DNA of 11,094 nt from Burkholderiales bacterium (GTDB lineage: Bacteria > Pseudomonadota > Gammaproteobacteria > Burkholderiales > Burkholderiaceae): NCBI GenBank assembly GCA_947372535.1, contig CANBUA010000146.1:1-11094 (forward strand), in the 5' to 3' direction. Position numbers and translations under genes: made by a program. The notes beneath the pieces were generated by a model. That model saw only the letters and a program-made list of their open reading frames with translations. It did not search any database and was not told the origin of the DNA. This document shows, one piece after another, positions 1-8,577 of the stretch (the first letter of the stretch is position 1; every line of letters begins with the position of its first letter).

Positions 1-312
1 CCGCTGCTTGAGCCGGTCAGCCGCTTCGCCCGTGCCGTGGCCCTCATCGGCCGTGACGCGGGGCCTCTCGATTCGGCCTTGACGGCCAAAGGCGTGCTGC
101 AAAACGCTGCTGGGCAGGCCATCCCCATCGCCCGCCACGACACGCTGGAGGCCGCCACGCGCTGGGCTTTCACCCAGGCGCACGCGGGTGACGCCGTACT
201 GCTCAGCCCGGCCTGCGCCAGCCTGGACATGTTCCGAAACTACGGCCACCGCGCGCAAGTCTTCATCGACACCGTGCGCGAGATCGCCGCAGACCAAGGG
301 GAGATCGCATGA
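1..312 (+). CDS. murD: UDP-N-acetylmuramoyl-L-alanine:D-glutamate ligase, C-terminal part (5' end outside window)
   Basis: This is the last 103 residues of MurD, the cytoplasmic ATP-dependent ligase that adds D-glutamate to UDP-MurNAc-L-Ala. Frame 1 is open from the first base to the TGA at 310-312. The diagnostic C-terminal-domain signature [18 protein letters not shown] lies about 30 residues from the end. In the family, the Ser and Phe of this block help position the UDP-MurNAc-L-Ala/D-Glu substrates. The preceding residues (ALIGRD, then a stretch ending in an Ala/Thr-rich helix) fit the Rossmann-like third domain of Mur ligases. The N-terminal and central ATP-binding domains lie upstream and cannot be judged. 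The stop overlaps the ftsW start (ATGA), typical of dcw genes and suggesting translational coupling. Identification rests on the signature and on the murD-ftsW-murG order. Confidence 0.95.
   Translation, partial: PLLEPVSRFARAVALIGRDAGPLDSALTAKGVLQNAAGQAIPIARHDTLEAATRWAFTQAHAGDAVLLSPACASLDMFRNYGHRAQVFIDTVREIAADQGEIA
298..302 (+). promoter_or_regulatory. Ribosome-binding site of ftsW
   Basis: A purine-rich GGGGA inside the end of murD sits 6 nt before the ATG at 309. It supports that start, which overlaps the murD stop codon. The site would be translated through by murD ribosomes, so ftsW can be both coupled and independently initiated. Confidence 0.6.
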
Positions 313-1586
313 GCGAATCCAGCGCCACCACCTCATCCTCAGTGCCAAGCAAAGGCTGGCTGGGCCAGCAACTGGACCGCCTGCTCCAGCGTGGCGAAGG
401 CGGTGGCCTGCCCGTGCGCGACTGGGTCAGCGTGGGCTCCAACACCAATCAGGTGATGGGCTTCGACCAGGCCTTGTTGTGGGTGATCATGGGTTTGTTG
501 GCCCTGGGCCTGGTGATGGTCTATTCGGCCTCGATCGCCTTGCCCGACAGCCCCAAGTTCGCCAATTACGCGACAACGCATTTCGTGTCGCGCCACGTGT
601 TTTCGCTGGTGCTGTCCATTTGCACGGCGGCCATCGTCACGCAGATTCCCCTGTCGGTCTGGGAGCGCGCGGCGCCCTGGTTGTTCGTCTCGGCCCTGGT
701 GCTGCTGATGCTGGTGCTCATCCCGCACGTGGGCAAGGGCGTCAATGGTGCACGCCGCTGGCTGCCGCTGGGCGTGATGAACTTCCAGCCGTCCGAGTTG
801 GCCAAGCTGGCCATCACCCTGTATGCGGCCGACTACATGGTGCGCAAGATGGACGTGAAGGAGCACTTCTTCCGTGCTGTCGCGCCCATGGCCGTGGCTG
901 TCGGCGTGGTGGGCCTCTTGCTGCTGGCCGAGCCCGACATGGGCGCCTTCATGGTGATCGCTGCGATCGCCATGAGCATCCTGTTCCTGGGTGGCGTCAA
1001 TGGCCGCATGTTCTTCATGATCACCGCGGTGCTGGTCGGCGCTTTCGTGCTCATGGTCTCGCTCAGTCCATGGCGGCGCGAGCGCATCTTTGCCTACCTC
1101 GACCCGTGGAGCGAGAAGAATGCTTTGGGCAAGGCCTATCAGCTCACGCACTCCTTGATCGCTTTCGGGCGTGGCGAGATCTTTGGCGAAGGCCTGGGCT
1201 CCAGCCTGGAAAAGCTCCACTACCTGCCCGAGGCCCACACCGATTTCCTGCTGGCCGTGATCGGCGAAGAGTTGGGCTTCATCGGCGTGGCCATCGTGAT
1301 CTTTGCCTTCTTCTGGATGGTGCGCCGGCTCTTTCACATCGGACGCCAGGCCATCGCGCTGGACCGCGTGTTCTCGGGCCTCGTCGCCCAAGGCGTGGGT
1401 GTCTGGATGGGCGGCCAGGCCTTCATCAACATGGGTGTGAACCTGGGTGTGCTGCCGACCAAGGGGCTCACCTTGCCCCTGATGAGCTATGGCGGATCGG
1501 GCGTGCTGCTCAACTGCGTGGCCTTGGCCATCTGTTTGCGCGTCGACATCGAGAACCGCCAGCTCATGCGCGGAGGCCGAGCATGA
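309..1586 (+). CDS. ftsW: Septal peptidoglycan glycosyltransferase FtsW (SEDS family)
   Basis: FtsW is the polytopic inner-membrane SEDS glycosyltransferase that polymerises lipid II at the septum together with its partner transpeptidase FtsI (PBP3). The 425-residue product has a cytoplasmic N-terminal extension of about 53 residues followed by about ten hydrophobic segments, beginning with [20 protein letters not shown] (57-76). SEDS signatures are clear: [14 protein letters not shown] (143-155), [10 protein letters not shown] (159-168), [14 protein letters not shown] (276-289), [18 protein letters not shown] (306-323) and [17 protein letters not shown] (382-398). Asp312 in EAHTD matches the essential periplasmic-loop aspartate of SEDS polymerases. 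The YGGSG motif and the murD/murG context favour FtsW over RodA. The start overlaps murD and the stop overlaps murG (ATGA both times). Nothing looks truncated. Confidence 0.97.
   Translation: MSESSATTSSSVPSKGWLGQQLDRLLQRGEGGGLPVRDWVSVGSNTNQVMGFDQALLWVIMGLLALGLVMVYSASIALPDSPKFANYATTHFVSRHVFSLVLSICTAAIVTQIPLSVWERAAPWLFVSALVLLMLVLIPHVGKGVNGARRWLPLGVMNFQPSELAKLAITLYAADYMVRKMDVKEHFFRAVAPMAVAVGVVGLLLLAEPDMGAFMVIAAIAMSILFLGGVNGRMFFMITAVLVGAFVLMVSLSPWRRERIFAYLDPWSEKNALGKAYQLTHSLIAFGRGEIFGEGLGSSLEKLHYLPEAHTDFLLAVIGEELGFIGVAIVIFAFFWMVRRLFHIGRQAIALDRVFSGLVAQGVGVWMGGQAFINMGVNLGVLPTKGLTLPLMSYGGSGVLLNCVALAICLRVDIENRQLMRGGRA
1572..1576 (+). promoter_or_regulatory. Ribosome-binding site of murG
   Basis: A perfect GGAGG lies within the last codons of ftsW, 6 nt before the murG ATG at 1583. 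It fixes the murG start at the ATGA overlap with the ftsW stop, although the murG reading frame is open far upstream. Confidence 0.75.
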
Positions 1587-2673
1587 AACACCTCGTCATC
1601 ATGGCCGCAGGCACGGGTGGGCACATCATGCCCGGCCTGGCCGTGGCCGACGAGATGAAGCGTCGCGGCTGGTCCGTGAGCTGGCTGGGCACGACCTCGG
1701 GCATGGAAAACCGCCTGGTGCCGCCCACCGGCATCCCCATGGACACCATCGGTTTCAACGGCCTGCGCGGCAAAGGCTTGCTGCACACCCTGACCGGTGG
1801 CTTGCGCCTGGTCAAGGCCTTTGCTGAATGTTTCAACATCCTGGGTCGCCGTCGCGCCGACGCCGTGCTGGGCATGGGCGGCTATGTTTGCTTCCCCGGT
1901 GGCCTGATGGCCTCTTTGCGCAGCCGCCCGTTGGTGCTGGTCAACGCCGATGCGTCCTTGTTGATGAGCAACAAGGCGCTGCTGCCCGTGGCCGACGCGA
2001 TTGAGTTCGGCTTCGACGGCCCCGACGTGGCACGCTTGAACACCCGCCACCGCAGCGCCCGCGTCACCGGCAACCCCGTGCGCGCCGAGATCGAAAAATT
2101 GCCTGTGCCCGCTGAGCGATTCGCCGCCCGAAGCGGCCCCTTGCGGGTGCTGGTCGTCGGCGGCAGCCTGGGCGCCAAAGTGCTCAACGACACCTTGCCG
2201 CAAGCCCTGGCCCTGCTCAAGCCCGAGCAACGCCCACGCCTGATTCACCAGACCGGCCTGGCGCAGTTCGAGGCCGTGCGCGCCAACTATGGCCGCCTGG
2301 GGATCGAGTTGGGCCGCGAGGTCGAGGTTCTGCCCTTCATCAACCACATGGCCGAGCAACTGGCCGATTGCGACCTCATCGTGTGCCGCGCAGGGGCCAT
2401 CACCGTGAGCGAGCTGTGCGCTGCTGGCGTGGCCAGCCTGTTGGTGCCGCTGGTGGTCTCAACCACGGCGCATCAACGCGACAATGCCAAGTGGATGGCC
2501 GGCCAAGGCGCCGCCATTCACTTGCCGCAAACCGAATTCACAGCCCAATCGCTGGCCGATCGCTTGCAGCAACTCAACCGCACGGCCCTGCTGGCCATGG
2601 CCACCCAGGCCCGCGAACTGGCCCGCCCCAAGGCAGCCAGCGCCGTGGCCGACGACATCGAACGACTGACCTC

Positions 2674-2677
<4 letters not shown>
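1583..2677 (+). CDS. murG: Undecaprenyl-PP-MurNAc-pentapeptide-UDP-GlcNAc GlcNAc transferase (lipid II synthase)
   Basis: MurG is a peripheral GT-B (family GT28) enzyme on the cytoplasmic membrane face that adds GlcNAc to lipid I to give lipid II. The 364 residues show an N-terminal acceptor domain with AGTGGH (9-14), [11 protein letters not shown] (97-107) and VTGNPVR (161-167). The C-terminal UDP-GlcNAc domain has [12 protein letters not shown] (191-202), HQTG (222-225), [11 protein letters not shown] (268-278) and AHQRDNA (296-302). His14, Tyr101, Asn130, Ser195, Asn202, Arg269, Glu277 and Gln298 align with residues studied as invariant in E. coli MurG. Oddities: the usual HEQN acceptor loop reads VNAD (120-123), and the first glycine of GGTGGH is alanine. 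I recall the same variant from Rubrivivax/Leptothrix-type bacteria, so it is probably a functional lineage form. The gene overlaps ftsW and murC by four bases. Confidence 0.96.
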
Positions 2678-4077
<1,400 letters not shown>

Positions 4078-4105
4078 TCGACCTGTACCCCACATCGAGC
4101 ACGCC

Positions 4106-5083
4106 ATGAGCACGCCCCTTCACCTTCAGCCTTCGAGCATCGACCCCAAGACCTTGGGCAAGGTCGCCGTGCTCTTTGGCGGCACCTCGGCCGAGCGCGA
4201 AGTCTCCATCATGTCTGGCAGCGGCGTGTTGGAGGCCTTGACCTCGCAAGGCGTGGATGCGCATGCCTTCGATCCAGCCGGGCGCCCCCTGGCCGATCTC
4301 AAGGTGGAAGGTTTCGACCGCTGCTTCATTGCCTTGCACGGACGCGGCGGTGAAGACGGCACCTTGCAGCGCGAGCTTGAAGCCCTGGGCCTGCCCTACA
4401 CCGGCTCGGGCGTGCTGGCCTCCAGCCAGGCCATCGACAAAAGCGCGACCAAGGTGATCTGGCGCGATCAGGGCGTGTCCACACCCGCCTGGCGGACCGT
4501 CAGCAGTGCACAAGCCTGTGAAGAGGCTTTCGCCGTGCTGGGCGCCCCGATGATCGTCAAGCCCGCCCGTGAGGGCTCGTCCATCGGCCTGACCAAAGTG
4601 CTTGATGCGGCCCAATGCCGGCAGGCCTACGAAGCGGCTTCCAGGCACGATCCGGACGTGCTGTGCGAGCAGTTCATTGCCGGCCCCGAGACCACCTGCC
4701 CCGTGCTCGACATCGACGGCACGCCGACGGCCCTGCCGCTGATCCGCATCGCCGCGCCCGATGGCAACTACGACTACCAGCACAAGTACTTCACCAACGA
4801 CACGCAATACCACTGCCCGAGCGGCTTGCCCGCCGACGAGGAAGCCGCCATCCAGCGCCTGGTCGTCAAGGCTTACGAGACCCTGGGCTGCCGTGGCTGG
4901 GCCCGCGTCGATGTGATGATCGACCAGAAAGACCGGCGCCCTTACGCGCTGGAGCTCAACACCGCGCCCGGCATGACCTCGCACTCGCTGGTGCCCATGT
5001 CGGCCAAGGTGGCCGGCCTGAGCTATGCGCAGCTTTGTGTTTACCTCCTGACCACCGCCGCCCTGGATGGCGCCCCGGCCTGA
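4106..5083 (+). CDS. ddl: D-alanine:D-alanine ligase
   Basis: Ddl is a cytoplasmic ATP-grasp enzyme that joins two D-alanines for the pentapeptide end of the cell-wall precursor. The 325-residue product contains [10 protein letters not shown] (25-34, with Glu30 matching E. coli DdlB Glu15), [12 protein letters not shown] (77-88), [11 protein letters not shown] (152-162, Ser158 matching DdlB Ser150), YDYQHKY (222-228), ARVDVM (266-271) and [15 protein letters not shown] (283-297). Tyr228 aligns with DdlB Tyr216. A Phe there is associated with D-Ala-D-lactate formation, so this enzyme should make D-Ala-D-Ala and give ordinary vancomycin-type termini. The ATG at 4106 is the first start after murC and has only a weak upstream CGAG. 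The product has about 18 extra N-terminal residues compared with DdlB. The position between murC and ftsQ is the classic ddlB locus. Confidence 0.96.
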   Translation: MSTPLHLQPSSIDPKTLGKVAVLFGGTSAEREVSIMSGSGVLEALTSQGVDAHAFDPAGRPLADLKVEGFDRCFIALHGRGGEDGTLQRELEALGLPYTGSGVLASSQAIDKSATKVIWRDQGVSTPAWRTVSSAQACEEAFAVLGAPMIVKPAREGSSIGLTKVLDAAQCRQAYEAASRHDPDVLCEQFIAGPETTCPVLDIDGTPTALPLIRIAAPDGNYDYQHKYFTNDTQYHCPSGLPADEEAAIQRLVVKAYETLGCRGWARVDVMIDQKDRRPYALELNTAPGMTSHSLVPMSAKVAGLSYAQLCVYLLTTAALDGAPA

Positions 5084-5105
5084 GCGCCGTAACGACCCGA
5101 TCACC

Positions 5106-5945
5106 ATGAGCTCCCTCAACGCCCTCCACACCATGGACGCCCCCACCGAGATGCCGCAAGACATCCAGTGGATGAACGCGGCCACGGTTGGCCTGGGCGT
5201 GGTGCTGGCCGTGCTGCTGGTGGCGGCCATCCTGGGTGTGATCGCCAGGCAACAGACCTTTGCGATCCGCCAGCTCACCCTTCAAGGTGATCTGCAGCGC
5301 AATAACCTGGCCACGGTGCGCGCCAACGCTGTGCCACGCGTGACCGGTGGTTTCTTCACGGTGGACCTGCGCAAGGCCCGCGATGTTTTCGAGACCGTGC
5401 CTTGGGTGCGCCACGCCATCGTGCGCCGTGTCTGGCCGGGCGAGTTGCGCGTCACGTTGGAAGAGCACCAGCCCGCGGCGTACTGGCACCACGATGATCG
5501 CGATGACCAGATGGTGAACGTGCAAGGCGAAATCTTCGATGCCAATACCGGCGATGTCGAGGACGAGCCCATGCCCACACTGCACGCGCCGACCCACGCC
5601 ACGCCCGACCAGGCCCGCCTGATGCTGGCCATGCTGCGGCGCTTGAGCCCCGTGCTGGCCTCGATGGACGCCGAGATCGACACACTCAAGCTCACTGACC
5701 GGGGCTCCTGGAGTGTGCAACTGGACAACGAATCGCTCATCGAACTGGGCCGTGGCGACACCGAAGAAGTGGTGTCCCGCGCCGAGCGTTTCATCAAGAC
5801 CCTGCCCCAGCTCAAGCACCAATACCCCTCCGCTTTGGCCTATGCGGACCTTCGTTATCCCAAGGGCTACGCCGTGCGTTTCAAAGGCATGACCACCATG
5901 CAGGAAAATTCTGCTGGCCATGTCGGTGCAAAGGCACGTCAATGA
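5106..5945 (+). CDS. ftsQ: Cell division protein FtsQ
   Basis: FtsQ is a bitopic inner-membrane protein that links the early cytoplasmic ring to the periplasmic FtsB-FtsL-FtsW-FtsI septal synthase. The 279-residue product has a cytoplasmic tail of about 24 residues, one transmembrane helix at about 25-46 (ATVGLGVVLAVLLVAAILGV), then a POTRA domain at about 52-122 (FAIRQLTLQG through WVRHAIVRRVWPGELRVTLEE). It ends with the FtsQ beta domain carrying LTDRGSWSVQLDN and YADLRYPKGYAVRFKG (247-261). I chose the ATG at 5106, which leaves 22 nt after ddl. The frame is open back to an ATG at 5067 inside ddl, which would add 13 residues. Neither start has a clear Shine-Dalgarno. Identity is secured by architecture and location before ftsA. 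Confidence 0.93.
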   Translation: MSSLNALHTMDAPTEMPQDIQWMNAATVGLGVVLAVLLVAAILGVIARQQTFAIRQLTLQGDLQRNNLATVRANAVPRVTGGFFTVDLRKARDVFETVPWVRHAIVRRVWPGELRVTLEEHQPAAYWHHDDRDDQMVNVQGEIFDANTGDVEDEPMPTLHAPTHATPDQARLMLAMLRRLSPVLASMDAEIDTLKLTDRGSWSVQLDNESLIELGRGDTEEVVSRAERFIKTLPQLKHQYPSALAYADLRYPKGYAVRFKGMTTMQENSAGHVGAKARQ

Positions 5946-5974
5946 CCTTAAACTTGTCAAAACCAGCGTAAACA

Positions 5975-7204
5975 ATGGCCAAGGATTACAAAGACCTTGT
6001 TGTCGGATTGGACATCGGCACCGCCAAAGTCATGGTGGTCGTCGCGGAAGTCCTCCCTGGTGGCGATCTTCGACTCGCCGGCCTGGGTGTCGCTCCCAGT
6101 CACGGCCTCAAGCGCGGCGTGGTCGTCAACATCGACGCCACCGTTCAATCGATTCAACAGGCCCTCAAAGAAGCCGAGCTCATGGCCGACTGCAAGATCA
6201 GTCGGGTGTGGACGGGCATCACCGGCAGCCACATCCGTGGTCAGAACAGCACCGGCATGGTGATCGTTCGCGACAAGGAAGTCGCCCCGATCGACGTGCA
6301 GCGCGTTGTCGAGACGGCCAAGGCCATCAACATCCCCAACGACCAGCGCTTGTTGCTGGTCGAGCCGCAAGAGTTCATCATCGATGGGCACGAGGTCAAA
6401 GAGCCCATCGGCATGAGCGGTGGACGCCTGGAAGTCAAGGTGCACATCGTGACCGGCGCCCAGAGCGCGGCCGAGAACATCGTCAAGTGCGTGCGCCGTT
6501 GCGGGCTGGAAGCCGAGCAGCTCGTGCTCAACCCCAGCGCCTCCAGCGCCTCCGTGTTGACCGAGGACGAAAAAGACCTGGGTGTGGCCTTGGTGGACAT
6601 TGGCGCGGGCACCACCGACGTGGCCATTTTCGCGGGCGGCTCCATCCGCCACACGGCGGTCATCCCGATCGCGGGCGATTTGATCACCAGCGACATCGCG
6701 ATGGCCTTGCGCACGCCCACGAAGGACGCCGAGGACATCAAGGTGGACCACGGTGTGGCCAAGCAATTGCTGGCCGATCCGAACGAGCAGGTCGAGGTAC
6801 CAGGCCTGGGCGACCGCGCCCCGCGCATGCTCTCGCGCCAGGCCCTGGCCGGCGTGATCGAGCCGCGCGTCGAAGAAATCTTCTCGCTGGTCCACCAGGT
6901 GATCCGCGAGTCGGGCTACGAAGAATTGTTGTCCTCGGGCATCGTGCTCACCGGCGGCTCGGCAGTGATGCCAGGCATGGTCGAGCTGGCCGAGGACATC
7001 TTTTTAAAGCCGGTGCGCAAGGGGACGCCCTTGTACGCCGGTGCACTTCACGACATGGTGGCCAGCCCTCGGTCGGCCACCGTCATGGGCTTGCTCGAAG
7101 AAGCAAGGATGTCGCGCATGCGGGGCATGAAAGCCTCTCAGAAGGCCGGGTCGGTACAGACCCTGTTCTCCCGCGTGCGTGATTGGTTCATAGGTAATTT
7201 CTGA
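5975..7204 (+). CDS. ftsA: Cell division protein FtsA (actin-like Z-ring membrane anchor)
   Basis: FtsA is an actin-fold ATPase that tethers FtsZ filaments to the inner membrane and recruits later division proteins. The 409-residue product shows the phosphate-1 motif VVGLDIGTAKVMVVVAEV (9-26), the FtsA-specific 1C domain at about 84-162, phosphate-2 VALVDIGAGTTDVAIF (204-219), the TPTKDAEDIKVDHG segment (247-260) and the adenosine motif GIVLTGGSAVMPGM (322-335). The last 15 residues form an amphipathic helix with LFSRVRDWFIGNF, matching the C-terminal membrane-targeting sequence of FtsA. The gene lies 29 nt after ftsQ and 52 nt before ftsZ. One peculiarity is the Leu344-Lys345 codon pair TTA AAG, which makes a possible slippery heptamer followed by a hairpin (annotated separately). 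If the ribosome slipped there, the product would lose the membrane helix. Confidence 0.97.
   Translation: MAKDYKDLVVGLDIGTAKVMVVVAEVLPGGDLRLAGLGVAPSHGLKRGVVVNIDATVQSIQQALKEAELMADCKISRVWTGITGSHIRGQNSTGMVIVRDKEVAPIDVQRVVETAKAINIPNDQRLLLVEPQEFIIDGHEVKEPIGMSGGRLEVKVHIVTGAQSAAENIVKCVRRCGLEAEQLVLNPSASSASVLTEDEKDLGVALVDIGAGTTDVAIFAGGSIRHTAVIPIAGDLITSDIAMALRTPTKDAEDIKVDHGVAKQLLADPNEQVEVPGLGDRAPRMLSRQALAGVIEPRVEEIFSLVHQVIRESGYEELLSSGIVLTGGSAVMPGMVELAEDIFLKPVRKGTPLYAGALHDMVASPRSATVMGLLEEARMSRMRGMKASQKAGSVQTLFSRVRDWFIGNF
6992..7041 (+). promoter_or_regulatory. Candidate -1 ribosomal frameshift element inside ftsA
   Basis: Three elements line up as in dnaX-type frameshift sites. A Shine-Dalgarno-like GAGG lies at 6992-6995. 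A T TTA AAG heptamer (X XXY YYZ, in the FtsA frame TTT TTA AAG) lies at 7003-7009. A hairpin follows at once: CCGGTGCGCAAGGG (7010-7023) pairs with 7028-7041 around a GACG loop, giving 11 Watson-Crick pairs, 2 G-U pairs and one C-A mismatch. The inner 7 bp start 7 nt after the heptamer. Slippage would join FtsA residues 1-345 to a 57-residue Arg-rich tail ending with TGA at 7180-7182, replacing the last 64 residues. The arrangement is seen directly; function is inference, and chance in GC-rich coding DNA is quite possible. Confidence 0.3.
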
Positions 7205-7244
7205 TTCACCCCGTTTATTCACTGGCAACTGCTTGAGACACTTT

Positions 7245-7249
7245 GGAGG
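7245..7249 (+). promoter_or_regulatory. Strong ribosome-binding site of ftsZ
   Basis: A perfect GGAGG (within TTTGGAGGTAATGAC) lies 7 nt before the ATG at 7257. It decides the ftsZ start in favour of that ATG, rather than the in-frame TTG at 7233, whose initiation would translate through this site. It is the best Shine-Dalgarno of the cluster, fitting the high demand for FtsZ. Confidence 0.85.
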
Positions 7250-7256
7250 TAATGAC

Positions 7257-8501
7257 ATGCCGATCGAAATGATTGAAAACTTCGACTTGGGAACGCAGAT
7301 CAAGGTCATCGGTGTGGGCGGCGGCGGCGGTAACGCTGTCGACCACATGATTGCCCAAGGTGTGCAGGGCGTTCAATTCATCAACGCGAACACGGACGCT
7401 CAGGCCCTGAGCCGCTCCACCGCCGAGCAGAACCTGCAACTGGGCGTCACCGGCCTGGGCGCAGGTTCCAAACCGGAGGCAGGTCGCATCGCCGCTGAAG
7501 AGGCGGTCGAGCAGATCCGCGCTTCGCTCGATGGCTCGCACATGGTCTTCATCACGGCCGGCATGGGCGGCGGCACCGGCACGGGCGCCGCGCCCGTGAT
7601 CGCACGCGTGGCCAAGGAGATGGGCATCCTGACCGTGGGCGTGGTCACCAAGCCGTTCGAGTTCGAAGGCAACCGCCGCATGAAGCAGGCCGAAGCCGGC
7701 CTGGCCGAGCTGGAAGCCAACGTCGATTCGCTGATCGTGGTGCTCAACGAGAAGCTGCTGGACGTGCTGGGCGATGACGTCACGCAAGACGAGGCCTTCA
7801 AGGAAGCCAACGACGTGCTCAAGAACGCCGTCGGCGGCATCAGCGACATCATCCACATCCCCGGTCTGGTCAACGTCGACTTCGAAGACGTCAAGACGGT
7901 GATGAGCGAGCCTGGCAAGGCCATGATGGGCACGGCCACGTCGTCCGGCCCGGACCGCGCCACCAAGGCCGCCGAAGCCGCCGTGGCCTGCCCGCTGCTC
8001 GAAGGCATCGACCTGTCGGGCGCGCGTGGCGTGCTGGTGCTGATCGCCGCGAGCAAGGCCAACTTCAAGCTGGCCGAATCGCGCAACGCGATGAACACCA
8101 TCCGCCGCTACGCCTCGGAAGATGCGCACGTGATCTATGGCACCGCCTATGACGAGACCCTGGGCGACCAGTTGCGCGTCACGGTGATCGCCACGGGTTT
8201 GTGCTCCAAGCATCAGCAACGCATGACCGTGGTGCACAGCGCGCCTCAGACGGCCGCGCAGATGTTCGGCCGCACCGGCACCGACAACCTGCCCATCCTG
8301 AACAACCCGGTTCACCCCGGCGCGTCCATGGGGCACACGGGTCACCACGCGGTTCAAGGCGGCAATGACTTCAGCGGTCTGAACACCCCGAGCGTGTGGC
8401 GCAGTGGCCGCACGCAAGCGGCTCAGAAGGTTGATGCCCTGGCCAGCAACGGCATGGACGAGCTGGAAATCCCGGCTTTCCTGCGCAAGCAGGCGGACTG
8501 A
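7257..8501 (+). CDS. ftsZ: Cell division protein FtsZ (tubulin-like GTPase)
   Basis: FtsZ polymerises with GTP into the Z-ring that organises division at mid-cell. The 414-residue product has the N-terminal nucleotide site IKVIGVGGGGGNAV (15-28), NTDAQAL (45-51), the tubulin signature AGMGGGTGTGAAP (101-113), TKPFEFEGNRR (131-141) and the T7 synergy loop NVDFEDV (206-212), which completes GTP hydrolysis on the neighbouring subunit. A His/Gly-rich variable linker covers about 317-401. The conserved C-terminal peptide DELEIPAFLRKQAD (401-414) is the docking site for FtsA, ZipA-like and MinC partners. The FtsA helix encoded just upstream would tether this peptide to the membrane. Length and motifs are complete. 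The 52-nt gap after ftsA contains the strong RBS but no promoter I can defend. Confidence 0.98.
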   Translation: MPIEMIENFDLGTQIKVIGVGGGGGNAVDHMIAQGVQGVQFINANTDAQALSRSTAEQNLQLGVTGLGAGSKPEAGRIAAEEAVEQIRASLDGSHMVFITAGMGGGTGTGAAPVIARVAKEMGILTVGVVTKPFEFEGNRRMKQAEAGLAELEANVDSLIVVLNEKLLDVLGDDVTQDEAFKEANDVLKNAVGGISDIIHIPGLVNVDFEDVKTVMSEPGKAMMGTATSSGPDRATKAAEAAVACPLLEGIDLSGARGVLVLIAASKANFKLAESRNAMNTIRRYASEDAHVIYGTAYDETLGDQLRVTVIATGLCSKHQQRMTVVHSAPQTAAQMFGRTGTDNLPILNNPVHPGASMGHTGHHAVQGGNDFSGLNTPSVWRSGRTQAAQKVDALASNGMDELEIPAFLRKQAD

Positions 8502-8510
8502 GAACGACGC

Positions 8511-8550
8511 CAAGGCCAGGGCACTTCATCGCGACGTGCCTTGCCCCTTG
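8511..8550. terminator. Imperfect hairpin between convergent ftsZ and the - strand block
   Basis: CAAGG (8511-8515) pairs with CCTTG (8546-8550), and CAGGGCAC (8517-8524) pairs with GTGCCTTG (8536-8543). They are separated by a 1x2 internal loop, with an 11-nt apical loop. That gives 13 pairs including one G-U. The hairpin starts 10 nt after the ftsZ stop, where a terminator for the dcw transcript would be expected, and would fold on either strand. No U-tract follows on either side, so it is not a classical intrinsic terminator. It may instead protect 3' ends or assist Rho-dependent termination. Confidence 0.4.
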
Positions 8551-8577
8551 CTCCGTCGATGTCGTATGGTCAGTGAT

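Noticed and set aside
188..1582. Long open frame upstream of murG, in frame with it, running through ftsW
   Set aside because: The translation is Arg/Ala/Gly-rich and lacks family motifs, while ftsW in the other frame has all SEDS signatures. A good RBS fixes murG at 1583.
5067..5105. Upstream ATG for ftsQ inside the ddl end
   Set aside because: It would add 13 Pro/Arg-rich residues with no better RBS. The start at 5106 leaves a normal-length cytoplasmic tail before the membrane helix, though it cannot be strictly excluded.
5946..5974. Possible promoter in the relatively AT-rich ftsQ-ftsA gap (TTGTCA)
   Set aside because: TTGTCA resembles a -35 box, but no plausible -10 box lies at proper spacing before the ftsA start.
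7233..7256. Extended ftsZ start at an in-frame TTG
   Set aside because: It would add eight residues absent from the typical FtsZ N-terminus and read through the GGAGG that properly serves the ATG at 7257.
7190..7256. Possible ftsZ promoter in the ftsA-ftsZ gap
   Set aside because: AT-rich bits (TTTATT, TTGAGA) exist, but no -35/-10 pair with 16-18 nt spacing could be aligned.
7215..8513. Antisense open frame of 432 codons across all of ftsZ
   Set aside because: The + strand frame is unmistakable FtsZ. The antisense frame is open because of GC-rich codon bias and its translation is low-complexity His/Gln/Gly/Ala without recognisable motifs. Similar antisense frames cover ftsW, ddl, ftsQ and ftsA.
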